The translations under genes and the position numbers were made by a program. DNA of 64,000 nt from Plectonema cf. radiosum LEGE 06105 (GTDB taxonomy: Bacteria; Cyanobacteriota; Cyanobacteriia; Cyanobacteriales; Nostocaceae), in the NCBI RefSeq assembly GCF_015207665.1, contig NZ_JADEWL010000003.1, positions 62,001 through 126,000 on the forward strand. The letters run 5' to 3'. Every line of letters starts with the position of its first letter. Position 1 is the stretch's first letter. Below are positions 49,543-57,447 of this stretch, one piece after another. The notes beneath the pieces were generated by a model. The model was not told where the DNA came from and made no database searches. It was given only the letters and a program-made list of their open reading frames with translations.

Positions 49543-50032
49543 GCTATGATTTGTTCAAAGACATACACCAAAAGCATTGGGGCGCAAAGATATTCAGTTT
49601 TACCGCCGATCCTTTAGGACCAATTCCATGTAGGATAAATTCAAACAACTATCTTGTTGTAGGGTGTTTTTTTGGCAAAGTGGAGATTAAATAGTAATAG
49701 CTACTGTATTTGACCATCTGTCTAACCAAGTTAACGCCCCCTTTTGCCCTGGGAAGGTTATATTGGATGACGACAGTTTTGATCGAAATTAAAAAATAAA
49801 ACAGCCATCTGTAACTTTTTTTGTCAGAACTAGATAACAAATGCAATGTCAGCAACTGCGTGAACAAGGCTTCCAAGGCTTTATAGAGTGGGTTATCACC
49901 CCGACATTGAAAAAAGTGACGCACCCGGAGGATAAAAAAAATAGATGTGACCTGGAGGGAAGTAATATTCCTTTAGGATATCTCTAAGAAAGTGATGGAA
50001 ATAACTGCTGACAAGAAACGGCGGGTGTGATT
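49543..50032. other. Intergenic region with no identified gene
   Basis: About 490 bp. A minus-strand open frame (about 49649-49924, 91 codons) has no motif, and its composition does not differ from surroundings. The last 130 bp contain direct GA-rich stretches and presumably the promoter for the thioredoxin gene. Confidence 0.4.
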
Positions 50033-50101
50033 ATGGCTAGTTTGATCGAAGATAAGATGAAAACCATTAAGTTCGAGAGGCGTCATGGTGTTGTCGGTTA
50101 G
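50033..50101 (+). other. Possible short leader frame overlapping the thioredoxin start
   Basis: ATG at 50033 encodes 22 residues (MASLIEDKMKTIKF...) and stops at 50099-50101, 14 nt past the thioredoxin ATG (50085) in another frame. The overlap could couple or attenuate translation. It could also be a chance frame. Confidence 0.3.
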
Positions 50102-50468
50102 TGAACGGACATTTACAAAAGAAGTTTTAGAATCTCAAGTTCCAGTTTTAGTCAATTTTGAAGCACCTTGGTGTGGTCTGTGCCACATCATAAAGCCTTT
50201 ATTATTGCAATTTAAATCTCAATGTGGCGAAGAAATTAAGTTAGTTGAAGTTAATGCTGATGACAATTTTAAACTGTCTACTACCTATCGATTAAAAACA
50301 CTTCCAACTTTGTTATTAATTCAAAACGGCATTGTACGAAAGCGTTTGGAAGGTTTTAGAGGTAGAGAAGACTTTTTTGCGGCTTTGTCTGAAATTAAAG
50401 ATAGTTATACAAATTTACCGCGAACTTACAATTCTACCGAACGGAGGTTAAAAGCTACTACTTTATAA
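50085..50468 (+). CDS. Thioredoxin-fold protein with a WCGLC active site
   Basis: A 127-residue protein. The strand VPVLVNFEAPWCGLCHIIKP holds the redox centre, Cys32-Gly-Leu-Cys35 instead of the usual CGPC. The cis-Pro loop is LKTLPTLLLI (about 77-86), and the end VRKRLEGFRGREDFFAAL is typical of thioredoxin. Leu in place of Pro changes the redox potential and partner choice. It lies upstream of ndhF1, separated by a tandem MITE pair, and its downstream flank begins with the MITE terminal repeat 9 bp after the stop. Confidence 0.88.
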   Translation: MVLSVSERTFTKEVLESQVPVLVNFEAPWCGLCHIIKPLLLQFKSQCGEEIKLVEVNADDNFKLSTTYRLKTLPTLLLIQNGIVRKRLEGFRGREDFFAALSEIKDSYTNLPRTYNSTERRLKATTL

Positions 50469-50476
50469 TTAGATAA

Positions 50477-50636
50477 CTAATACTTGACCACATTAATTAT
50501 GAGCGGCAAGAAATTCGTAGTACGGTCAACAAGTAGCGTGTCCGCCTTTGACATAGCTCCCGCTGGCTCGAAACCACCAGCGAGCGGCAACTCCCTCGTT
50601 GCTCGACCCCTCAAAACTTATGTGGTCAAGTACTAG
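50477..50636. repeat. MITE copy C (CTAATACTTGACCACAT ends)
   Basis: Left end CTAATACTTGACCACATTAA and reversed right end CTAGTACTTGACCACATAAG match over about 16 bp, with further similarity to GAGGGG. The inner part carries a CGTAG...CGAGC palindrome and GTAGCGTGTCC, as in the TnpB left flank (28193). It starts 9 bp after the thioredoxin stop. It ends at the CTAG that begins copy D. Confidence 0.78.
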
Positions 50637-50791
50637 TAGTCCACCACATTAATTTTGATGGGTAATTAATGTAATATTGTAGGTTGGGCTGAACGGAGTG
50701 AAGCCCAACGCTGATGTTGGGTTGCGCTCCGCTTAACCCAACCTACCAAGAGGCATCTTAGCCCCTCATAACTTATGTGGTGAACTACTAG
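50633..50791. repeat. MITE copy D, tandem with copy C and sharing CTAG
   Basis: Left CTAGTAGTCCACCACATTAA and reversed right CTAGTAGTTCACCACATAAG are 30-bp inverted repeats (a few mismatches) with the same sequence as copies A and B 23 kb away. The inner palindrome AGGTTGGGCT...AACCCAACCT differs from A/B. It ends at CTAG 50788-50791, where a degenerate third start (CTAGTAGTTCATTTAATTAA) follows. Confidence 0.82.
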
Positions 50792-51282
50792 TAGTTCATT
50801 TAATTAAATTTGACGGCTTGTATTTTAGTGCTAATTAGCCGGACTTTCACTATTAGACGAAGAATTACATTCCCCGGCGAATTGGGATAAAAACCCATGA
50901 TGACTCCCTAAAACTTATGCTTGTTGCAATAGAGGTTTAAGAAAAGGTAAAAATTTTATTAAAGATTACATTATACAAGCTGACCTCGACTGTTGTAAAA
51001 GTGCTGCATTCTATTGCAAGGTCAAGGGCAAAAGTGAAATTATTGGCGAAAATTAGCAATAAAAATCAAATAATTTGGAATTACCTCACCCAAATACTAC
51101 CGGGTGGGGTATTTTATCTTAAATTGTGTGTGTCACAATTATTAACAGTTCCGACCAGAACAATTGCGGCGCGGATAGATAATTGACTTGGACAAAGACT
51201 TATGCTCTGTCGCAACGATTTCTTTTCTAATTCGTAGCAATGTTCTAAGTTAGTGGAGAATTCTAAAAGTAGGCATGACTCG
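50792..51282. promoter_or_regulatory. Region upstream of ndhF1
   Basis: About 490 bp with no supported gene (a 61-codon frame at 51001-51186 has no motif). It contains a hairpin at 51084-51109 and presumably the ndhF1 promoter. Confidence 0.4.
51084..51116 (+). terminator. Hairpin upstream of ndhF1
   Basis: The stem CCTCACCC...GGGTGGGG (8 bp, one G-T) is followed by TATTTTAT. It may stop read-through from upstream or act as a leader attenuator. Confidence 0.5.
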
Positions 51283-53370
51283 ATGGAAGTAATCTATCAA
51301 TATGCTTGGCTGATTCCAGTTTTACCGCTTTTAGGAGCGATGCTGGTCGGCTTGGGCTTAATTTCGTTTAATCAGGCGACTAATCGCCTACGACAGCTAA
51401 ATGCCGCCTTAATTATCTCTTTAATGGCAGCGGCAATGGGGCTGTCGTTTAGTTTGTTATGGAGTCAAATTCAAGGACACGCGACTTATACGCGCACCCT
51501 AGAATGGGCAGCAGCAGGTAGCTTTCACTTGACTATGGGTTTTACTGTTGACCACCTGACAGCAGTAATGCTGACGATTGTCACCAGTGTAGCTTTGTTA
51601 GTTATGGTGTATACCGATGGCTACATGGCTCATGACCCCGGTTACGTTAGGTTTTACGCCTATTTGAGTTTATTCGGCTCCTCAATGCTCGGTTTGGTAG
51701 TTAGTCCGAACCTGGTACAAATTTATATATTTTGGGAACTGGTGGGGATGTGTTCCTACTTGCTGGTTGGCTTCTGGTACGATCGCAAGTCAGCAGCAGA
51801 TGCAGCCCAAAAAGCGTTTGTGACCAACCGCGTTGGTGACTTTGGTCTGTTGTTGGGTATATTAGGGCTATTTTGGGCGACGGGAAGCTTCGAGTTCGAG
51901 ATTATGGGCGATCGCCTTGCCGAACTTGTACAAACTGGGGCTTTGAGTAACGTCCTCGCCGTTGTATTCGCGATTTTGGTTTTCCTCGGTCCAGTAGCGA
52001 AGTCAGCTCAATTTCCGCTGCACGTTTGGCTTCCGGATGCAATGGAAGGTCCTACCCCGATTTCTGCCTTGATTCACGCGGCAACAATGGTAGCAGCGGG
52101 TGTTTTTCTGATTGCTCGGATGTACCCGGTATTTGAACACGTCCCAGCAGCAATGAGTGTCATTGCTTATGTTGGCGCATTTACCGCCTTTATGGGGGCA
52201 ACAATTGCCATCACCCAAAATGACATTAAGAAAGGTTTAGCTTACTCCACGATTTCCCAACTTGGTTATATGGTAATGGCGATGGGAGTAGGCGCTTACA
52301 CTGCGGGTTTCTTCCATTTAATGACCCACGCTTACTTTAAAGCGATGCTGTTCCTCGGTTCGGGTTCGGTAATTCACGGCATGGAAGGAGTTGTCGGTCA
52401 TGATCCCAGTGTGGCGCAAGATATGCGAGCCATGGGCGGATTGCGGAAATATATGCCAGTGACAGCAACTACCTTTTTGATTGGTTGTTTGGCAATTTCG
52501 GGTATTCCACCTTTCGCCGGTTTTTGGTCAAAGGATGAAATTCTCGGTTCTGCTTTTGCTGTTAACCCATTTTTATGGTTTGTAGGTTGGTTAACTGCCG
52601 GAATTACCGCTTTTTATATGTTTAGAATGTATTTCATGACATTTGAAGGCAAATTCAAGGGTAAAGATGAGAACATTTTGCAGCAGTTGAAGAACTCGGC
52701 AGCGACAATTTTCGTAGAATCAGAAGCCGCTCCTAATTTTGGTCCTGGAGCAATGAAGCAGGGAGAATTGGAATCTTCTACCCACGACGACCATTCTCAC
52801 GATCATGGACACAGCGATACACCCCATGAGTCTCCCTGGACAATGACCTTACCGTTGATGGTTTTGGCGATTCCTTCGATGCTAATTGGTTTGCTTGGAA
52901 CTCCTTATGCTAACTATTTTGAGGAGTTTATCTATCCACCCAGCGAAACCTTAGCAGAAGTGATCGAAAAAGCCGCAGAATTTGACCCCACAGAATTTTA
53001 TACTATGGCTGGTCTTTCCGTGGCGATCGCCGTTGTGGGAATTATTTTGGCTGTGTTAATGTATCGAGTCCAAAAAATCGACCCAGCAGCCATTGCAGCC
53101 AAATACCCCGCACTTTACAAGCTATCTCTTAACAAGTGGTACTTTGACGATTTTTACCATCGCGTATTTGTTCTGGGCTTGCGTAGAATAGCCAGACAAG
53201 TCTTGGAAGTTGACTTCCGGGTTGTCGATGGTGCTGTTAACCTTACAGGACTTTTCACCCTTGTCAGCGGTGAAGGTTTGAAGTACCTAGAAAACGGACG
53301 CGCACAATTCTATGCCTTGATTATCTTTGGGGCTGTTTTAGCCTTGGTAATTGTCTTTGGTGTTACCTGA
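51283..53370 (+). CDS. ndhF1: NAD(P)H-quinone oxidoreductase subunit 5, NdhF1
   Basis: About 695 residues from ATG 51283 (MEVIYQYAWLIPVLPLLGAM, the common start). A GTG ten codons upstream is possible but the extension is not conserved. Antiporter-type core: FWELVGMCSYLLVGFWY, KSAQFPLHVWLPDAMEGPTP, LIHAATMVAAGVFLIARMYP, GLAYSTISQLGYMVMAMGVG. A cytosolic or lumenal loop carries a His/Asp-rich stretch (HDDHSHDHGHSD). NdhF1 with NdhD1 forms the proton-pumping arm of NDH-1L, used in respiration and cyclic electron flow. The CO2-uptake NdhF3/F4 differ. Confidence 0.95.
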   Translation: MEVIYQYAWLIPVLPLLGAMLVGLGLISFNQATNRLRQLNAALIISLMAAAMGLSFSLLWSQIQGHATYTRTLEWAAAGSFHLTMGFTVDHLTAVMLTIVTSVALLVMVYTDGYMAHDPGYVRFYAYLSLFGSSMLGLVVSPNLVQIYIFWELVGMCSYLLVGFWYDRKSAADAAQKAFVTNRVGDFGLLLGILGLFWATGSFEFEIMGDRLAELVQTGALSNVLAVVFAILVFLGPVAKSAQFPLHVWLPDAMEGPTPISALIHAATMVAAGVFLIARMYPVFEHVPAAMSVIAYVGAFTAFMGATIAITQNDIKKGLAYSTISQLGYMVMAMGVGAYTAGFFHLMTHAYFKAMLFLGSGSVIHGMEGVVGHDPSVAQDMRAMGGLRKYMPVTATTFLIGCLAISGIPPFAGFWSKDEILGSAFAVNPFLWFVGWLTAGITAFYMFRMYFMTFEGKFKGKDENILQQLKNSAATIFVESEAAPNFGPGAMKQGELESSTHDDHSHDHGHSDTPHESPWTMTLPLMVLAIPSMLIGLLGTPYANYFEEFIYPPSETLAEVIEKAAEFDPTEFYTMAGLSVAIAVVGIILAVLMYRVQKIDPAAIAAKYPALYKLSLNKWYFDDFYHRVFVLGLRRIARQVLEVDFRVVDGAVNLTGLFTLVSGEGLKYLENGRAQFYALIIFGAVLALVIVFGVT

Positions 53371-53422
53371 TATGGAAATGTCATATGTTAGGTTTCTACT
53401 TGTGAAGAATTAGAGTAATGGG

Positions 53423-53464
53423 GATGAAGGCAGATAAGTTAGTTTCTCTGCCTTCATCTTTTTG
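53423..53464 (+). terminator. Terminator of ndhF1
   Basis: A perfect 12-bp stem GATGAAGGCAGA...TCTGCCTTCATC with T5 after it, about 50 bp past the stop. Confidence 0.9.
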
Positions 53465-53520
53465 GAATTTTTGTTAACGTCAATTCGACGCTAGCAGATC
53501 AATTACCTTTCACTTTGGGT

Positions 53521-53587
53521 GAGAAGTCGGGTTTTCGTGATGTTTTTGTTGTCTTAGTAATATTTAAGTTAAAAAACCCGACTTCTT
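53521..53587. repeat. AGAAGTCGGGTTTT inverted repeat (copy 2)
   Basis: GAGAAGTCGGGTTTT and AAAAAACCCGACTTCTT arms enclose about 35 nt; a near-identical twin of the element at 57345. It lies between the ndhF1 terminator and ndhD1. Confidence 0.85.
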
Positions 53588-53724
53588 AATGGTTGGTTTC
53601 GCTTTATCCAACTCACGTTTTGTTAAATCAAGCAAAACATTACCGCCAAATCAAAAAAAAACTGCTACTTAATAGCTAGTAGTAGTTGATAGCCAAAATT
53701 TATTATTCCTTCCTAACTAATTCG

Positions 53725-55296
53725 ATGAATACAGCTAATTTCCCTTGGCTAACAACGATTATTTTGTTGCCCGTAGCAGCATCGCTGTTAGTTCCCATCA
53801 TCCCCGATAAGGACGGTAAAACAGTACGTTGGTTTGCCCTGATAGTCGGGTTGATCGATTTTGCCTTGATTGTTACTGCTTTTTACACTCAGTACGACTT
53901 CTCTAATCCCAATCTACAATTAGTTGAAAGTTATGCCTGGGTTCCTCAATTAGATTTAAAATGGTCGGTAGGGGCAGATGGTTTATCCATGCCCCTGATT
54001 ATTTTGACCGGATTCATTACTACGCTAGCGATTCTAGCAGCTTGGCCCGTCACCTTTAAACCCAAGTTATTCTACTTTTTGATACTAGCAATGTACGGTG
54101 GACAAATTGCCGTATTTGCAGTTCAAGATATGCTTTTATTCTTCCTAGTGTGGGAACTCGAATTGATTCCGGTTTACCTACTGCTAGCAATTTGGGGAGG
54201 TAAGAAGCGACAATATGCAGCCACCAAATTTATTTTGTACACCGCAGGTGGTTCATTATTTATTCTGCTTGCATCCCTGACAATGGCATTTTACGGCGAT
54301 AACGTTACTTTTGATATGGCAACGTTGGGCGCTAAGAATTTCCCCATCAATTTAGAATTAGCGCTGTATGCAGCTTTCTTGATAGCTTATGCTGTCAAAT
54401 TACCGATTATTCCCCTGCATACCTGGCTACCGGATGCTCACGGGGAAGCTACAGCCCCTGTACATATGTTACTAGCCGGGATTTTGTTAAAAATGGGCGG
54501 TTATGCGTTGGTGCGGATGAATGCTCAAATGCTTCCCAATGCACACGCATATTTTGCGCCAGCGTTAATCATTTTGGGGGTTGTAAATATTATTTACGCC
54601 GCCTTGACATCCTTCGCACAACGTAATTTGAAGCGGAAAATCGCTTATTCTTCAATTTCTCACATGGGGTTTGTACTGATTGGTATTGCTAGCTTTACCG
54701 ATTTAGGTTTGAGTGGAGCAGTACTGCAAATGGTTTCCCACGGATTGATTGGAGCAAGTTTGTTCTTCCTTGTTGGTGCGACTTACGATCGAACCCATAC
54801 TTTGATGCTCGATGAAATGGGCGGTGTTGGTCAAAAAATGGGTAAAATCTTTGCTATGTTTACCACTTGTTCGATGGCTTCCTTAGCATTACCAGGAATG
54901 AGCGGTTTTGTGGCGGAGTTGATGATATTTGTCGGTTTTGCCACCAGCGATGCTTATAGTAACATCTTTAAGATTTTTGTGGTGTTTTTAATGGCAGTTG
55001 GTGTAATTTTGACTCCGATTTATCTCCTATCAATGTTGCGGGAGATTTTCTACGGTGAAGAAAACCAAGAGTTGATTTCTACTCAAAAATTAATCGATGC
55101 TGAACCCCGCGAGATATTTATTGTTGCTTGTTTGTTGATTCCAATTATCGGAATTGGTTTGTATCCGAAGATTTTGACTCAGGTTTACGATGCGACAACA
55201 ATTCAGTTAACAGAAAGATTGCGTGGCTCTGTACCGAGTTTGGCTCAGCAGAAAGTGCCTGCTGTTTCGATGAGTGCGCCGGAAATTGGTAGTTAG
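53725..55296 (+). CDS. ndhD1: NAD(P)H-quinone oxidoreductase subunit 4, NdhD1
   Basis: About 523 residues from ATG 53725 ([20 protein letters not shown]). An ATG 13 codons upstream is out of family. Fourteen hydrophobic helices with [59 protein letters not shown] and [20 protein letters not shown]. The conserved Glu in WELEL and Lys in [12 protein letters not shown] are pump residues. Pairs with NdhF1 in NDH-1L. A terminator follows. Confidence 0.95.
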   Translation: MNTANFPWLTTIILLPVAASLLVPIIPDKDGKTVRWFALIVGLIDFALIVTAFYTQYDFSNPNLQLVESYAWVPQLDLKWSVGADGLSMPLIILTGFITTLAILAAWPVTFKPKLFYFLILAMYGGQIAVFAVQDMLLFFLVWELELIPVYLLLAIWGGKKRQYAATKFILYTAGGSLFILLASLTMAFYGDNVTFDMATLGAKNFPINLELALYAAFLIAYAVKLPIIPLHTWLPDAHGEATAPVHMLLAGILLKMGGYALVRMNAQMLPNAHAYFAPALIILGVVNIIYAALTSFAQRNLKRKIAYSSISHMGFVLIGIASFTDLGLSGAVLQMVSHGLIGASLFFLVGATYDRTHTLMLDEMGGVGQKMGKIFAMFTTCSMASLALPGMSGFVAELMIFVGFATSDAYSNIFKIFVVFLMAVGVILTPIYLLSMLREIFYGEENQELISTQKLIDAEPREIFIVACLLIPIIGIGLYPKILTQVYDATTIQLTERLRGSVPSLAQQKVPAVSMSAPEIGS

Positions 55297-55329
55297 TTTA
55301 ATGTAATGGTAATTTTTATTTGATCAACG

Positions 55330-55357
55330 GGATGGGTTTTCAACCTGTCCTTTTTTT
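55330..55357 (+). terminator. Terminator of ndhD1
   Basis: GGATGGGTT-ttc-AACCTGTCC (nine pairs with G-T) followed by T7, 34 bp after the stop. Confidence 0.85.
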
Positions 55358-55475
55358 GTGGGATTTGGAATATATTTTTTAACGCAAAGGAGCGCTAAGG
55401 AAAACGCAAAGGGGCGCAGAGGTTATACAAATAAAATCCGTCTGCGCGGGCTAATATAATACATATTTTTTGCAA

Positions 55476-55519
55476 CGGGTGTGTGACGCTCTGATAATTT
55501 TTGTTCGTCACGCACCAAT
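55476..55519. repeat. Palindromic unit GGGTGTGTGACGCT...CGTCACGCACCAAT
   Basis: The short arms GGTGTGTGACG and CGTCACGCACC are inverted repeats, giving a 44-bp hairpin unit. The larger unit is repeated in opposite orientation at 55841-55904. Confidence 0.7.
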
Positions 55520-55577
55520 TTTAAATAACCGCAGAGGCGCAGAGAACGCAGAGGAAAGAAACACAGAGAAAATAGTT

Positions 55578-55634
55578 AGTAGGTTGGGTTGAGGAACGTT
55601 AGCGCAGCGTGTCCGATAGGACATAGCCCAACAT
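55578..55634. repeat. TAGGTTGGGTT repeat
   Basis: AGTAGGTTGGGTTGAGGAAC...GCGTGTCCGATAGGACATAG, with an inner GTCCGATAGGAC palindrome and a final GCCCAAC. The same core (GGTTGGGTT...GTCCGACAGGAC) is inside MITE copies A and B. Confidence 0.65.
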
Positions 55635-55840
55635 TTAATTTTTATAGCCACCAGAAAATCAGTATTTTTTGATACTTTAATTTTTAGTTACTACTTCAGT
55701 GGACTTGATTTCTTTATTTAACTTTTAAATTTCTGCTTTTGAAAAATGTTGATTAGTTAGTTGATTTGGGAACTTTAAATATAAGGTTAATCTTCCGTCG
55801 TAGAAATTGGGAATTTTGATTTTTGATAATCGGAAAAATC

Positions 55841-55904
55841 ATTGGTGCGTGACGCTACAAGTTTTTTAATTGGTTAGTGAATTTGTGGAAGCGTCACACA
55901 CCCG
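55841..55904. repeat. Inverted copy of the GTGACGCT palindromic unit
   Basis: ATTGGTGCGTGACGCT...AGCGTCACACACCCG is the reverse of the unit at 55476, with both end arms conserved but a longer, different inside. The left arm of one pairs with the right arm of the other over 14 bp. Confidence 0.7.
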
Positions 55905-56026
55905 ACAATTGATAAAAATATAAAAATATTTATAGCCCCAGGTTTCTAACCTGCGGGCAATTTCTATGTCTTTGCGATGGTTAACTAAAATATCTATAGA
56001 ATCGTATCAATTGTGGTAAACCTCTC

Positions 56027-56746
56027 ATGCTAAACTACAACCCGTTACACTGCTTACCTTCTTCCGAGGAATTACCAGACTCTGACGAAACACCTGTGGA
56101 TAATGAACTGCAAGATTTAATTCCGGGTTTGCTTAAAGCAATACTAGCTTTAATCTGGGCTGAACGTCGGGATTGGTTTTTTGGTGTGGACATGGGAATT
56201 TATTACGATCCAAATAAACCAGCTATTGTCCCTGATGGATTTCTCAGTTTGGGTGTTGAACGTTTTATTGATGAAACTCTACGCTTGAGTTACGTACTTT
56301 GGGAAGAAAACAAGCTGCCAATTATGGTTTTAGAAGTTGTTTCCCAAACTTATCGAGGGGAATATACTAGCAAAAAAGAATTTTATGCTCAATTAGAAAT
56401 TTTATATTATGTAGTATACAATCCCCAACGTCGGCGCAAAGCACCTTTAGAAGTGTATAAATTGGTCAATGGTGAGTACGTTTTACACTCAGGAAATCCT
56501 GTTTGGCTAACAGAAATTGGTTTGGGAATTGGGTGCGAAAGAGGTACTTATCAAGGTATAACGCGGGAATGGTTGTATTGGTACAATGAGTCAGGAAAAA
56601 GGTTTTTTACGCCCGAAGAAAGGATTATTGAAGCCGAAGAACGTGCCAAGTTAGAGGAAGAACGTCGTCAAACGGCAGAAAATCGAGTACAAATGCTTGC
56701 GGAACGTTTAAAAGCCTTGGGTGTAAACCCAGATAGTTTGCAATAA
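56027..56746 (+). CDS. Uma2-family endonuclease
   Basis: A 239-residue protein of the DUF820/Uma2 family (PD-(D/E)XK fold). The catalytic set is visible: Asp in AIVPDGFLSLG, Glu in LPIMVLEVVS and Lys in TSKKEFY, then ILYYVVYNPQRRRK. The C-terminus is a charged coiled coil (ERIIEAEERAKLEEERRQTA). These proteins are hugely expanded in filamentous cyanobacteria; their role is unproven (nucleases, perhaps toxin-like or repeat-associated). The core is intact, in contrast to the remnants at 277 and 29688. Confidence 0.9.
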   Translation: MLNYNPLHCLPSSEELPDSDETPVDNELQDLIPGLLKAILALIWAERRDWFFGVDMGIYYDPNKPAIVPDGFLSLGVERFIDETLRLSYVLWEENKLPIMVLEVVSQTYRGEYTSKKEFYAQLEILYYVVYNPQRRRKAPLEVYKLVNGEYVLHSGNPVWLTEIGLGIGCERGTYQGITREWLYWYNESGKRFFTPEERIIEAEERAKLEEERRQTAENRVQMLAERLKALGVNPDSLQ

Positions 56747-56855
56747 CAACTACATTGTAAAATTCACTGATTAAATCGTAACATTGTGTAGTAATAAATT
56801 TATAGAGTAAATTTTTTTGCTTTATGCTTTGAGAGTTTGTTGTTTTTTTATCTCT

Positions 56856-57329
56856 ATGATTTTACTGAAGAATAAGTTTCACGTCGGTATCTTACTTTTA
56901 ACTGTGTTCAGCAATTTAGCATTTTTACCTAGTGCTGAGGGTACTGCCAATAGTAATCTTGGTGTTACAGTTAAGGGTCTAAAAAATCAAAAAGGACAAG
57001 TTTGTTTTAGCCTTTTTTCTAGCAGTCGCGGTTTTCCTAACAATGATAAAAATGCTTTAAAAGCAAAATGCGTCAAACTTGAAAATAATTCTGTTCAACT
57101 GAATATTCCTTCTTTAAAATCTGGTACCTATGCTATAGCAATGTTTCACGATAGCAATGGTGATGGTAAACTGAATACAAATTCTTTGGGTATACCTAAA
57201 GAAGGTTTCGGATTTTCTCGAAATCCTCGAATTCTTACAGGGCCTCCGAAGTTTGGGGATTCAGCAGTTTTCGTAGTTGGTTCGAGTACTAATATTGAAA
57301 TCAACTTAAACTACTTTTTTGGCGGTTAA
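56856..57329 (+). CDS. DUF2141 secreted protein
   Basis: 157 residues from the ATG at 56856 (MILLKNKFHVGILLLTVFSN, a signal peptide). A TTG 13 codons upstream would add a poor N-terminus. The mature domain has LKNQKGQVCFSLFSSSRGFP, GTYAIAMFHDSNGDGKLNTN and GIPKEGFGFSRNP, the full DUF2141 beta-sandwich. DSNGDGKLN resembles a calcium-binding loop. Two Cys (VCFSL and AKCVKL) could pair. Exported; function unknown. Confidence 0.85.
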   Translation: MILLKNKFHVGILLLTVFSNLAFLPSAEGTANSNLGVTVKGLKNQKGQVCFSLFSSSRGFPNNDKNALKAKCVKLENNSVQLNIPSLKSGTYAIAMFHDSNGDGKLNTNSLGIPKEGFGFSRNPRILTGPPKFGDSAVFVVGSSTNIEINLNYFFGG

Positions 57330-57344
57330 TAAAATTTTTTGTAT

Positions 57345-57411
57345 GAGAAGTCGGGTTTTTAGGATGATTGTTTTGTCTAAAGATATTTAACTTCTTAAAA
57401 ACCCGACTTTT
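57345..57411. repeat. AGAAGTCGGGTTTTT inverted repeat (copy 3)
   Basis: GAGAAGTCGGGTTTTT and AAAAACCCGACTTTT arms enclose about 35 nt between convergent genes. Arms are the same as in copies 1 and 2. Confidence 0.85.
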
Positions 57412-57447
57412 AATTGTGGGATTAGTTTCGTTGTATGTTATGTTTAC

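Larger units (their letters stand above)
55381..56026. other. Repeat-rich intergenic region, no gene
   Basis: About 650 bp. It holds AACGCAAAGG/CGCAGAGG low-complexity repeats (55381-55430 and 55528-55570), a TAGGTTGGGTT palindrome-type repeat (55578-55634) and two palindromic GTGACGCT elements. No open frame of note. Confidence 0.6.

Noticed and set aside
49649-49924. 91-residue minus-strand frame
   Set aside because: No motif, no ribosome site and no coding bias visible; could be a decayed gene but unsupported.
51001-51186. 61-residue plus-strand frame
   Set aside because: Runs through a hairpin upstream of ndhF1; no motif.
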